NCBI GenBank assembly: GCA_010909165.1
Contig: MU008221.1
Span: 1-64,000 of the forward strand
Reading direction: 5' to 3'
DNA: 64,000 bases
Origin: Anthoceros angustus
Lineage: Eukaryota; Streptophyta; Anthocerotopsida; Anthocerotales; Anthocerotaceae
Shown here: positions 11,647 to 22,051 of the stretch, in pieces
Numbering within the stretch: position 1 is the first letter of the stretch
Layout: each line of letters begins with the position of its first letter
Notes under the pieces: model-generated
Database searches by the model: none
What the model was told of the DNA's origin: nothing
What the model saw: only the letters and a program-made list of their open reading frames with translations
Program-made: the position numbers and the translations under genes

Positions 11647-14491
11647 TGTGGTAGGGAAAACCGGGGCCCGAGTCCTCCCACTATAGGCCACACTTATCCT
11701 TTGTCGTTGGGTTTCGTCCCATGAGACTTGTGTGAAAGTTCGAGGTCTTGTGATGCCGATCGCTTACTGCGAGACACCTTCTCGGCCTTCTAAACAAGCA
11801 AGGCGCCCTCTACTCTCCCTCTTCTGCACCCTTGCCTTTGAAAATCGCCAATCCTCGACCTACAGACACAACACAATTGCGGGTCTGCCTTCGGGAGCCT
11901 ATCACGGGCGCCGGGGACCCCAGTCCACCGATTTCGTCCCTACTTCTAAGACCACTCTTCTCCACTCGGGGGCGCCCTTTTACTTGCAGTTGGGATTCGT
12001 CCCTTAGGCTCTGCATGGCCTTCCACTAACACCTACACCTCTAATCCTCTACTCATCTTCTCATCTAGTCTAACCTCCGGGCTTCTTGGGCGGGCAGTTC
12101 CCAGGCGTTGTGCGAAGAGTCTTTCCTGTAGTCTACCCTCAAGCCGAGTTCTCACAGGCATTGCCACACACCCAAAGCAAAGCAATTTCCACAACCATTC
12201 ACAAGGGGCAACTCGTTTAGGCACTTGCGAGCAAGTCCTCCACCAAGCACTCAGACCACATGACTTCCTCTCTACGGACTGCGTTGGCTCCACGGCGAAA
12301 TTCCTGTAATGGCAAAGGACTCGATGGGCGCAAGACATGATACTTTACTTTGTGAAATCCTCCTCCTCTTATAGGAGGCCTTCCACATACAACCTCCCTT
12401 AGGTGACCCTCTGCGGTCACCTTTTCCAATATTTTATTTTCCTACATGACATTTAGCACGGCATCTAATCTATGCATCCTTGGTAAATTCTATTCTAACT
12501 TCCTACCCATCATAAGGATGTCGAACACCACCTATCCTTCTATTCCCTAGCATTTATGGTCATTGACCATATCTAGTCTTCATCTTTGGGGTGACGTGTT
12601 GGATTGGCTCCCTCGCCCTCCTTTTGCTCTTGCCCTTCCCAGCCTTGTCTTCCTAATGTGTGGGGCAAGTACAATCTTGCCCTTCCTCCATCTCAGCGGG
12701 CGGCGCCACATTCCTCTTCCTCCGGCAATCGCGCCCCCTCCGCGCCTGGCGCCCTTTCTCCTCCGCTGGTCGCGCCCGTTTATCGGCACCCTACGCGGTG
12801 TCGGACTAAGGTACCCCTATGGTGAGTCTTCTCCTTCTTCTCTTCTTCTCTCCATCGGTGATGTTTCTTGGGTGATCTCCTTGCTCCTTCCTCTTTGATT
12901 TGTCCATACCTATCATGGAGCATTTCTTCAGTTTTTCCCCCATGTCTGATGTCCTAACTTCTTGGGCCTTTTTTGCATCTCTCTCACTTCCTCCCTTATC
13001 GTGGGTGAGGGAACTTCCTCACCCCCTCCTCCTTCCTCGACGGGTCCCCGTCCCTCGGTGGGGTTGTCTCTCCCCCGGTGTCTGGCTCCTTCCCTCGGCC
13101 CGGCCTCGGCCGCTCCCAGCCGCGGTGCCCTACCCGGTAGTCAGGACTACGGCGTGGTGGTACCCGGTGATCGGACTACCGTGGTGGTGGTCACCTACCG
13201 TGGTAGGTGACCCCCAGGGCGGGCTGTCCCCCCTCCTTGCTCTCCGCCATCCCTCCTCTTGGCTGGCTCTCCTCTCCACCTTGACTCCTCAGTTCCTCGA
13301 GTCCATTTCGTAGCCTCATCGGAGGCTTCACTGCTGCACTCCTTCATCATCATCATGAGGACCCAATGTCCTCCTCTTGGCCAAGTAGACTTCATTGTTG
13401 GCCTTCAAAATATTGTGGAGGTGAGCCCCAAGTTGTAATTGCATTTGGAGATCATCAATCTCCGTGGGCCACTCTCCATCCTACCCTTGTAGGCATCTCT
13501 TGGTGGTCAATTCTCCCACCTTGACATGGAGGTTACATTCTCCTCCCTTCCTTTTCAATTTTGCACGAAGGGCATAATGCCCAAAACCTTCTTCCACTAC
13601 CCACATCCATGCACCACCTTCTTGTGGTGCTCCTCCTCTGGAACCTCCTTTGTTCCAAGGCCTTGCTTCTCCCTCTCCTCCAAGCACCCTTTTCGCTCCA
13701 ACTCTTTTGGTTGAGCCTTTCCCTCCGGCGCTTCTCTTCCAAATTATCGCCGCAATTCTTCTCATGTCCGGATTGATGGCTTGAGCCATCACTGCTCTTG
13801 TGCGTCCATTTGTTGGACCACCTTCTCCTTCCTAGAGCCTCCGTTTGCCCTTGTCTTGCTCTAATTGGGCAAAATGCTCCTCCGCCTTTTGCCTCCAAGA
13901 GTCCCTTTGGGTTGGCGGACTCTCTCGTTTGTGACAACCTTCCCTCTAGGACCTTTCTCGCCCGTTGATCCACAGTTTTCTCACCTTCTCCAACTTGGCT
14001 GCCTTCTCGTCGGACTCCATGGCCTCAATTGCCATTTGGTCCTGCCTTCTCTCCGGCCATGTCTTGGGCCTTGACTTCCTCGCATGCCCACAAGGGCTGC
14101 TAGCTCCTAGCCCCTTCAAATCCACATGGTGAGTGCTTCACAAGCTCGGCAATTCTCTAACCCAAATTACTGTTGGCCCTTGCTGGAAATCTCCAGCTCC
14201 CTCCAGCGGGCCATCGGCGGGTCCCCTCACGGTCGCTCCATCCGCCCTTCCTCCAAGCGGTAGTGGTGGCCTAGCGCGCCAGCGCTTTCTTCTTCTCCTT
14301 CCCTTCCCTACGCCGTGAGGCACTTTCCTGGCGTGGGGTGCACTACGCGGTGAGCTCCCCATGGTGTCGCCTACCTACCGTGGGTTGACTCCACGGTGAT
14401 CGCCCACCTCTGGGCGCCTCCCCTACGGGGTAGGTGGGTGCCTCTCTAGGCACAAAGCGAGATGGTGGGGACTCCCCACCACTTGGGGTCA
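11647..14491 (-). repeat. Long terminal repeat of gypsy A, shared with gypsy B
   Basis: The minus-strand LTR begins TGACCCCAAG at 14,491 and ends TACCACA at 11,647, about 2.85 kb, which is very long. Parts recur at 2,041-3,199, 3,200-3,564 and 37,331-39,662. It is followed by a primer site, so it is element A's 5' LTR. Element B's 3' region would also abut it if copia C1 were removed, so it doubles as B's 3' LTR. Open frames inside it are low in complexity, and I do not support any as genes. Confidence 0.7.
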
Positions 14492-14773
14492 TGAAATTAT
14501 TTAAGGGTTATGTAGACCAATTGCACTAAAACAATTACATATTAAAGAAGATTGTTCTTATCAAGAAAATATACATTGAACTAATTAAAACAAAAAGGTA
14601 AGTTAGTTTTTAAACACGCTAGAGGTGCCTTTTATTTAGAGCACAACTCTTAACAACAGTATATGCATTTTATATCTATACATATAGCTTATCTACTAAT
14701 GACTTATCACTAAATATAAGCTATGTAAAACCTCTAAACCCTAGGGAGCCGTCGGCACATATCTCCTTCTACA
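14492..14773 (-). repeat. C1 3' LTR
   Basis: It matches 20,673-20,952, with TGAAATTATTTAAGG at one end and CTTCTACA at the other, and shares the conserved block atagcttatctactaatgac. The differences are mostly 1-4 bp changes where the other LTR has CTG, GCAG or CC (for example acacgctag against acctgcctag). Confidence 0.9.
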
Positions 14774-14782
14774 CTCCCACTT
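14774..14782 (-). promoter_or_regulatory. C1 polypurine tract
   Basis: The minus strand reads AAGTGGGAG immediately before the TG of the 3' LTR, the expected plus-strand priming site for cDNA synthesis. Confidence 0.7.
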
Positions 14783-14821
14783 GTTGACGATGCCTTGGGT
14801 TTTCGGTTTGTACTCTTCATC

Positions 14822-15775
14822 ATGACTGAGCTTGTGTGTGTGTGTTTGCGGCACGAGTTCCTTGTTACGTCTCTTCGGTCCCCTATCTTGTACTGGCTGC
14901 AGCACGTCTATGAAAAACCAGCGCTCATAAGGTTGGCTACCTTCATTACGCTGCTGTTCTTTCTTTCTGCTGTAGCTCGCGAGCTTGTGCTCAGCGCGAT
15001 TTTGGCCATGTCTCCTCCTACGCCTCAGACGCGCAAGCACCTAAGAGACCATCTTGGTCGATTCGCGAAGCATCAGCCTAGGACAACTGCCTTGTCCTCC
15101 TCGCCTTCTTGCGCTTCAGATTTCAAGCATGTTTTACGGTGAAGGGGCCGTCAGTGGAAGAGGACGCCCTGTCTTGAGCTGGCGAAGAGAGAGAGTTCTT
15201 GGCGAACCTAAGTGTGATTCTTGAGGATATGGGCGGTCCTTCGAGCCACATCGACCGTATACGCTCCAAAGTCGATAAGAAATGCCACGCCTTCTAGAGA
15301 TAAGCCAACCTATGCTACGCAAACAACTCCTGTTTGCTATGATTTGGGAAAGCAAACTCCTGATGCACCTTCTGCGTTTCCTGAGGGTGCGTTTGGCCTG
15401 AATACCAAGATTGTGACTTTGGGCACAATTGACAATCCTCGCTCTCCTGTGTGGTATAAGTGTAAGAAGAGCTCTGCCACCATGCACAGAGTGCATGTTG
15501 CAGACTTCAAGAAATTTCCTGGGCATGTGATCAGCTATTACTGTAAGTGCCCTTATTCATAATGTTGATAACACGTCCTCCTTTGCTTGTTCCTCAATTA
15601 CTCCCACTTGTTTCTGACCTTTTGATTTCTATCTACAGCTACTGTCCAAGAAATCATTAACATCACATCTTCGTCATCATCCAGCGAAGAGAGCAGTCCA
15701 GAGTCAGGAGATCCAGATAGCTATGATGACTTGAATGCTTATGATTCTGATCCAGAGCCTGAGAGAGAGTCTTGA
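14822..15775 (+). CDS. Putative three-exon gene carried antisense inside copia C1
   Basis: This plus-strand gene lies between the 3' end of C1 pol and the C1 3' LTR, opposite to the element's sense. Exon a is open to 15,138, and two GT-AG introns (15,139-15,225 and 15,543-15,638; 87 and 96 bp) keep one frame through exon b (15,226-15,542) and exon c (15,639-15,775, TGA). ATG candidates are 14,822 (256 aa) or 15,008 (194 aa, starting MSPPTPQTRKH). The middle has VWYKCKKSSATMHRVHVADF. The C-terminus is acidic and Ser-rich (SSSSSSEESSPESGD, then DSDPEPERES), like many nuclear proteins. I do not recognise the family. Intron sizes match host genes here. Because the introns are antisense they would not be spliced from the element's genomic RNA and could survive retrotransposition. 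Splice sites are inferred by eye. Confidence 0.55.
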
Positions 15776-15904
15776 TTATCACTTTGAATTGTTGTACATG
15801 TAGGTAATGTTATGCCCAATTAAAGCTTGACACCACACCACTTATTAGCGGTGGTAACACCGATACTCGACCTACGTAGCGAAAGACAGCTTGGGCATTT
15901 CTTG

Positions 15905-18697
15905 CTAGACCAGCAGTTGGCCCGCAAAAACAAACAACATAGCGGTGATTTCCTGGCATCGATGTCCCTGCATAATCGTGCGATATACTTGTAGATCAAA
16001 AGGTTCTCCTTTCTGATAAGCATACTTGATTCCTCTATTTGCAGTTCCTTTTAGATAGCGAAACACTCGTTTGACACAAGTCCAATGTGTTTGGCCTGGA
16101 TTTTCTAAGTATTGTGACAGGGCACTAGTTGAAAAAGCTACTTCAGGCCTTGTTGTGTTTGCTGCGTAAATGAGCTTTCCTACTGCCTGTCTATAAGGGA
16201 TATTTGACATCTGATCTTTCTCTGTTTGTGTTGTGGGTGACATATCTTTGCTGAGTTTAACACCACTGGGAAGAGGTGTTGCTGCTGACTTAGCATCTTT
16301 CATCCCTAAGTGTTCTACACTTTCCAGGATGTATCGGGGTTGAGTCAAGGTAATGACTCTCTTTTCTCTATTCCTCTGTATGTAGATACCTAAGCAGCTT
16401 TGCAATGGACCAAGATTAGACATCTCAAACTTCTTTGCTAACAGGTCTGTTATTGTGGTGATGTAGGGTTGACTGTTACTTGACAGTATCAGGTCATCAA
16501 CATACACTGCTAGATAACACACAATATCATCTTTGATGTACACATAGAGGCTTCCATCTGCCTGACATTTGTGGAAGCCTAAGGCGAGAAGCTCTTCATC
16601 CAAAACAGCATTCCATTCCATTGCTGACTGTTTAAGTCCATACAGGGTTTTGATCAATTTACAGGCTAAGTGTTCTTTTCCTTTCACTTCATAGCCTGGC
16701 GGTTGTTGCATATAGATCTCATTGTCCAGCTTGCCATTTAAGAAAGCTGTCTTTACATCAAACATCTGTAGTTCATAGTTTTTGTAAGCAGCAACAGCGC
16801 ATAGAGTTCTCAAAGTTGCTAACTTAACCACAGGTGCATATGTCTCCAGATAATCAAGGCCTGGTACTTGTGAAAAACCACGTGCAACCAATCTTGCCTT
16901 ATATCTGTCAAAGGTTCCATCAGCCTTAACCTTCAATTTGAACACCCATTTGCAGGATACCAACTTTCTGCCAGGAGGTAAGGGTGCTAATTCCCAAGTC
17001 CCATTTTTAATAAGTGAGTCATACTCTGATTGTATAGCTTGTTCCCATTGTGGCCAATCTGGCCTGCTAATAGCTTCGTCTAAGCTTGATGGCTCAGGAG
17101 GAAGAGAATGGGAGACAGAGGAAGTAAGTGTGTCGAGGCGATAATAATGAGGCACGCCTCTGTAGTACCCTACGAGGTGGAGTCTGTAAAGGTCTTGTAT
17201 AGGAGCATCTTGAAGGTCATCATCAAGAGAAACTGGAAGTTGATCATGTAAACCTTCTGAGTCTAAATTATCAGGAGTAGGTTCAGGAGGAGCTTCCCCC
17301 TCTACAGGATCAAATTCCAGGGTCGAGTCTAAGGACGGATGTGGAGTGGGATCAAAATGTGTGACAGGAAGAAGATGAAAACCATCGTCCTCATCTGCAT
17401 CAGTAGCAGGAGTCTCAGTAGCTCCCACTGGGGCCCAAGTTCGGCTCTCATCAAAGGTAACGCTTCTAGCATAAAGAACCTTATTCTTGAGGACATCATA
17501 TAATTTGTAAGCCTTAATGCCTTCGGTATACCCTAACATAAGAAGTTTCTTTGCTTTATCTGAAAACTTCTTCCGTTTCTCTTTAGGTATAAAAGCATAA
17601 GCAATACATCCAAAGATCCTCAAGTGCTGGACGAAGGGCTTTCTGCCTGCAAAGGCCTCATAGGGAGTCATACCAATGACTGAAGTTGAAGGCAGTCTGT
17701 TCTTAAGGTAAGTAGATGTCATGAGGGCTTCAGCCCAATAGGAGAGAGGCAACTGTGCATGATGGAGCAATGATGCTGTCATCTCCTGCAGAGTCAAGTT
17801 CAACCTCTCAGCCACTCCGTTTTGCTGCGGAGTGTAGACAACTGTGAGCTGCCTTCCAATGCCTTCATCAGTACAAAAGGATTGAAACTCCTTAGAGGTA
17901 AACTCCCCTCCATTATCTGATCTGAGAATTTTTAGTTGTTTGCCTGTCCATCTTTCAACATGTTTAAGGTATTCTTTAAAGTAGTTGAAACAATCACTCT
18001 TATGCTTCAATATATATGTGGTAACAAAACGTGTTTTGTCGTCTGTAAATGTCAGAAAATATTTACCACCTCCAAGCGACTCTTGGGAAAGGGGTCCACA
18101 TATATCAGTATGTACAAGTTCAAGAACCTCAGAGGCACGATGTGGAGCCTTGTTCTTGAATGCTGTTTGATGCTTCTTCGAAAGAACACATGATTCACAG
18201 ATGGGTAATGAGGTAAGAGTCCCTATTGGCCCATCTCTGTACAGATCACTAGTGGCTAGCTGTTGAAGCTTCGCACTGTGTGGGTGACCAAGTCTAGCGT
18301 GCCACAACTGCGTCTTTGCGACTTGCTGTGCAGAGGCTACTGCTGTACTGTGAGAGGAGACATACTCTTGTTCACTATTGTTGAGATGTAAACGAAAGAG
18401 GTCTCTATCTGAGGAACCAGTGGCAAGTATTTTCCTGTAATCTAAGGAATCAATTACTTGACACTCTGATGTGGTGAATAACACATGTGTGCTATTATCT
18501 GCATTAAGCTTCCTAACAGAGATGAGATTTCTTGTCATGTCAGGAACATAATAAACATCTAGAGTGCGGGGCGACTCCGGAAAGAACAACTTCAGTTCCT
18601 CGACGGTGAGTGCAATGTCATCACCAAAATACATCTTGATCTGACCAGTTGTATGTGTCAAATGCGTTTCTATCAAAACACATATGGGCTGTAGCAC
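15905..18697 (-). CDS. Copia C1 pol polyprotein (integrase-RT-RNase H)
   Basis: This is a 930-codon frame; the listed first codon is not a real start, since the frame is the continuation of gag-pol. In order it has a GAG-pre-integrase segment with LWHARLGHPHSAKL, a CX2C (CESC) finger, the integrase core (VHTDICGPL, RSDNGGEF, QNGVAERLNLTLQEM), and the RT (KWVFKLKVKADGTFDRYKAR, FDVKTAFLNG, then the catalytic LAVYVDDLILSS). It continues with the RNase H connection (STSALSQYLENPGQTHW and FRYLKGT). The protease motif YLDTGATAHMC lies just upstream (about 18.69-18.72 kb) in another frame, so a small frameshift near 18,640 separates PR from IN. RNase H loses frame after about 16,000 (DYAGDIDARKS appears in another frame). 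The protein copies and integrates the element. Confidence 0.9.
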   Translation of the reverse strand: MLQPICVLIETHLTHTTGQIKMYFGDDIALTVEELKLFFPESPRTLDVYYVPDMTRNLISVRKLNADNSTHVLFTTSECQVIDSLDYRKILATGSSDRDLFRLHLNNSEQEYVSSHSTAVASAQQVAKTQLWHARLGHPHSAKLQQLATSDLYRDGPIGTLTSLPICESCVLSKKHQTAFKNKAPHRASEVLELVHTDICGPLSQESLGGGKYFLTFTDDKTRFVTTYILKHKSDCFNYFKEYLKHVERWTGKQLKILRSDNGGEFTSKEFQSFCTDEGIGRQLTVVYTPQQNGVAERLNLTLQEMTASLLHHAQLPLSYWAEALMTSTYLKNRLPSTSVIGMTPYEAFAGRKPFVQHLRIFGCIAYAFIPKEKRKKFSDKAKKLLMLGYTEGIKAYKLYDVLKNKVLYARSVTFDESRTWAPVGATETPATDADEDDGFHLLPVTHFDPTPHPSLDSTLEFDPVEGEAPPEPTPDNLDSEGLHDQLPVSLDDDLQDAPIQDLYRLHLVGYYRGVPHYYRLDTLTSSVSHSLPPEPSSLDEAISRPDWPQWEQAIQSEYDSLIKNGTWELAPLPPGRKLVSCKWVFKLKVKADGTFDRYKARLVARGFSQVPGLDYLETYAPVVKLATLRTLCAVAAYKNYELQMFDVKTAFLNGKLDNEIYMQQPPGYEVKGKEHLACKLIKTLYGLKQSAMEWNAVLDEELLALGFHKCQADGSLYVYIKDDIVCYLAVYVDDLILSSNSQPYITTITDLLAKKFEMSNLGPLQSCLGIYIQRNREKRVITLTQPRYILESVEHLGMKDAKSAATPLPSGVKLSKDMSPTTQTEKDQMSNIPYRQAVGKLIYAANTTRPEVAFSTSALSQYLENPGQTHWTCVKRVFRYLKGTANRGIKYAYQKGEPFDLQVYRTIMQGHRCQEITAMLFVFAGQLLV

Positions 18698-18926
18698 CAG
18701 TGTCTAGATACCATTCAGGAGGTCCTCTAAAATCTGGTTTTCACAATAACAGACCTGTTAGCAAAGAAGTTTGAGATGTCTAATCTTGGTCCATTACCAT
18801 TTGCTTGGTATCTACATACGGAGGAATAGAGAAAAGAGAGTCGTACCTTGACTCAACATCACGGAAAGTGTAGAACACTTGGGGATGAAAGATGCTAAGT
18901 CGTGACCTCTTCCGATGTCGGGTAGC

Positions 18927-19819
18927 TTACACGATTCTGGTGCCCGGCTTCTTTGGCTTTTGAGTTGTGGGAGCTCCTTGTGAGCCTCCTCTGTTAGTAT
19001 TGGCAGATCCTCGGAAATTCGGCTTAACACCTTTTCCTTTATTTGAAGTGTACAGTGCTTGTTGCTTGCCTGCACGTTTGTGTTGGCCTCTGCTTGCCTC
19101 TTCTTGCATCAGGGCTCCTACTAATTCTGCGAAACTCATCTGTGGTAAATTCAAGTTTGCAAGTTGTGCTAACTTAGCTGCTTGGGTTTGTGCTGCAGTA
19201 TGAGAAGTCACAAAGTGTGACCAAGATTCTGGAAGTGAAAGCATGAGTGCCATACAAAGGTCTTCATCATCCATAATCTCCCCAGAAGAACTCTCACACT
19301 TAGCAGCAAGGGACCTAAAGATACCAACATGCTTTTCAATTGAGTCACCTTCTCTCATTTTATAGTTTTGAAAGTTCCTCAACGCTGCCATAATACTAAT
19401 GACATTTACGAATCACGGCTCGCAATCTAGTCGGATCTCCGCTGGACTTAGCCCCGCGATCGTAACATATCGAATGTCCCACAAGTATAGTACATGGCTG
19501 CGTCGTTTTTGACTAACCATGCTTCGCCAGCTTCTGATCTTTCATCATCAGGCTTCTTTTCTTCACCATTTGTGATTCTCCAAAGCCTTCTATTCTTGAG
19601 TGCACCTTGCATTCGAATAACCCAAATGTCGTAATCGGTTCCTCCGAACCGATCCTTCTCACGAAAGCCATCACCAGCCAAGCTGGAGGTATCAGTAGCA
19701 ATACCAGGCAACATTGTATTACCTATATGTGGAGTATTGTCTGAAAAATAATAGTCTGGACCACGTTGTGTGTCAGACTGTTCTTCTTCTAAATATAGAG
19801 AAATATCCTCTGCTGCCAT
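18927..19819 (-). pseudogene. Copia C1 gag (two frames)
   Basis: The first frame (19,819-19,448, ATG start MAAEDISLYLEEEQ) contains KDRFGGTDYDIWVIRMQGA, the N-terminal signature of copia gag (DUF4219-like). The second (19,391-18,927) has MAALRNFQNYKMREGDSIEK and SFAELVGALMQEE, the UBN2-type capsid region, followed by a basic Gly-rich tail. I see no zinc knuckle. A break at 19,392-19,447 separates the halves; some residues typical of the middle seem to be missing. The product would be the structural protein of the virus-like particle. Confidence 0.8.
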
Positions 19820-20660
19820 GCAACAGGTTTACAATGGTCGAGAATTACAAATACCCATACTGGTATGTAATCTTGTATGTTGATACTGCTAACATTTTGT
19901 AAATGTATGCGCAGATTTATTCACTTTCATTGAATGGAAAGTTTTCATCAATTCATAATCAATTGAGGTAAGCAATTAAATAATAATACATATGCGCAAT
20001 TTGTTCTTGTAAATTTCAGCGCATAAATATATATTGCTCAAAATTGATTCTTTAATGTTTGTATATGAAGAATTTACATGTTACTTGTGATTTGCAGAAC
20101 AATTAGGGTTTTTGATACAATCACCAAGTAAATGGCGTTGCGTAATCATCCTGACCAAATTCTTCCAACTGAGTTCAGCAACGAATAGGAAAATATGAGT
20201 GTTATCACGGGCTTTCTAACACTTCATTGACTGATTGGTAGCGGGTATATCGATGACAAGGCATAATTTCTATCAAGAATTGCTGCAACTTATTTCAACA
20301 GGCACAAAATGTCCCTGTTGATTCTCCAGGTTGGCCATTAATCATGGCCCTATTTTGTATTTCAAAATGCAGAAACACTGCATCTTATATTGCTTTTCTA
20401 AATTCTTTTTGACAATTTCTGCCAATAAGGCAGTTGTCCTAGTGTATATTCATTAGAATTGTTCTAAGACAAACAATCTAATGTAGATGCACTAGGATGC
20501 CATCTGATGCAGAATTTAATGTTCTTACAAAATATTTTCTTTATTCTATTTTACTTCTTGCATTTAGACTCAATTTCTAAATCAGAAATGCATTAGAATA
20601 AATATTTTGCATTCTCCCCGATGCACAAAATTTATGCATCTTCAATGATGCAATCTACAT
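19820..20660 (-). other. C1 leader, no gene
   Basis: This is an AT-rich stretch between gag and the primer site. It contains repeated short words (gatgca, aaatgcattaga) but no supported ORF. Its position fits the untranslated leader of the element. Confidence 0.6.
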
Positions 20661-20672
20661 AACTCGATACCA
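20661..20672 (-). promoter_or_regulatory. C1 primer-binding site (tRNA-iMet)
   Basis: The minus strand reads TGGTATCGAGTT directly after the 5' LTR, a near match to the initiator-Met primer site TGGTATCAGAGC used by most plant copia elements. Confidence 0.8.
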
Positions 20673-20952
20673 TGAAATTGTTTAAGGTTATGTAGACCAA
20701 TTGCACTCAAAACAATTACATATTAAAGAAGATTGTTCTTATCAAAAATATGTTGAACTAATTAAAACGAAAAGGTAAGTTAGTTTTAAACCTGCCTAGA
20801 GGTGTGCCTTTTGCTAGAGGCACAACTCTTAACAAGCAGTATGTCTGTTTATATCTATACATATAGCTTATCTACTAATGACTTATCACTAAATATAAGC
20901 TATGTAAAACCTCTAAACCCTAGGGAGCCGTCGGCACATATCTCCTTCTACA
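20673..20952 (-). repeat. C1 5' LTR
   Basis: This is a direct repeat of 14,492-14,773 with TG...CA ends; see that entry for the differences. It is the likely promoter of the element, reading leftward. Confidence 0.9.
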
Positions 20953-21097
20953 TGGCACCCCTCCTGTAGTAGTCCTCCTCTCATAGACTACCATTCGGCC
21001 TTCCTCGGCCGGTTCCTGTTCCTCTCCTCTTCCTTGCTCCTGTGGGGGAAAAGATTCCCACTCAACCTTGTTGCCTCTACATCCTCCGCCCTTGCTC

Positions 21098-22051
21098 CTA
21101 GCATGCTTGTGGAGTCGACCTCCCTGTCTTCCTCAATGCAAAGGCAAGGGCCTTTCCAAGCTTGGCTGGAGATGGATTATCTCGAAGGATGCCAAGCATC
21201 TTCCAACTCCTTGCTTGTGAGAAGTCCCTCCGTTTCCACAAATGCACCAAATAGGTGCTAAGGTAGAGCCTTGGCCTTCCTTCATCCACGGTGAGGAGCT
21301 TCTCCGGTGGTGGATGTAGGCCTCATACATAATTGTTCCCCAATCGGCTTGGCTCCCATGAAATCTTCCACAAAAGCGGAGAAGTTGGTGCTTTGAAATA
21401 AAGTCCTTTGGTAATTCACCAACACAATCTTGCAAGAGCCTCCACTTGACTCCTTGATGCTCTCATTTTCCAGCCATTCTTGGCATGGGCCTTCACTCCT
21501 CCGTCCATCATGTCGAGGAGCTCTTGCGGAATGTCGGAGAGGGCCGTCCTCTTTCCTCCATTCGACCTTTCGAGGAGAGCAATTCCGGAGCTTTCCTCCT
21601 CCGGTCTCCCATACACCTGTCGAATGCTCCTTACGGTCCAGCAGCGAGGATCCGTTCGAGCATTCCTTTCCGGTACAGCGGCAAGGGCTGCCTCTGATTG
21701 ATGGAGATTGATGAAGCACTCCTCAATCAACTCCAAATTGGTGTAGGCCCATTGGCGGCCATACACCCATCCCAATTGGATGTTATCCTCCTCTGCCCAT
21801 TGCCGAAAATCAACCAAATCGCGGGGGTTAAGCTGCCCTGCAAAACAAGTGAATTGGGGCATTATAAGCTCGCCTCCCCACAGCGTGGCGCTCTTCTTTT
21901 TCCTTTCCTCCTCGAGGAGGAACCTTTGGCGGCTCCTTCCCTTGCTCTTCCTCGTGGCATGGCACCTTCTCACTTCAAGGGAGTACTCCAATTCCAGTGG
22001 CTCCAAGCTTCCTCCCAAACCTCCTTCCTTGTCACTTGGCAACACAGGCAC
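21098..22051 (-). pseudogene. Post-integrase ORF of gypsy B (best copy, unknown function)
   Basis: This is the most readable of three copies. The 211-codon frame (22,051-21,416) includes LWGGELIMPQFTCFAGQL, EEDNIQLGWVYGRQWAYTNL, SIRQVYGRPEEESSGIALLE, IPQELLDMMDGGVKAHAKNG and RASRSQVEAL. It then continues in other frames with ELPKDFISKHQLLRFCGRFH, IMYEAYIH and TYLVHLWKRRDFSQARSWKM. The total would be about 300 aa. Trp and Cys content and the recurrence in three copies argue for a real element protein under past selection. It is not recognisably env, RNase H or a chromodomain. I do not know its function. Confidence 0.65.

Larger units (their letters stand above)
14492..20952 (-). mobile_element. 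Ty1/copia retrotransposon C1, nearly complete
   Basis: The copy is bounded by 282- and 280-bp direct repeats that start TG and end CA. On the minus strand the order is 5' LTR, tRNA-iMet primer site, leader, gag, protease, integrase, RT, RNase H, then an antisense gene, polypurine tract and 3' LTR. The PR-IN-RT-RH order is the copia hallmark. The flanks GGTCA (14,487-14,491) and TGGCA (20,953-20,957) look like a 5-bp target duplication with one change. It inserted precisely at the LTR start of gypsy B. The 930-codon pol frame suggests it is the youngest element here. Confidence 0.9.

Noticed and set aside
12563-13973. Several 100-150-codon ORFs inside the long LTR
   Set aside because: They overlap on both strands, are low in complexity, and are not preserved between LTR copies.
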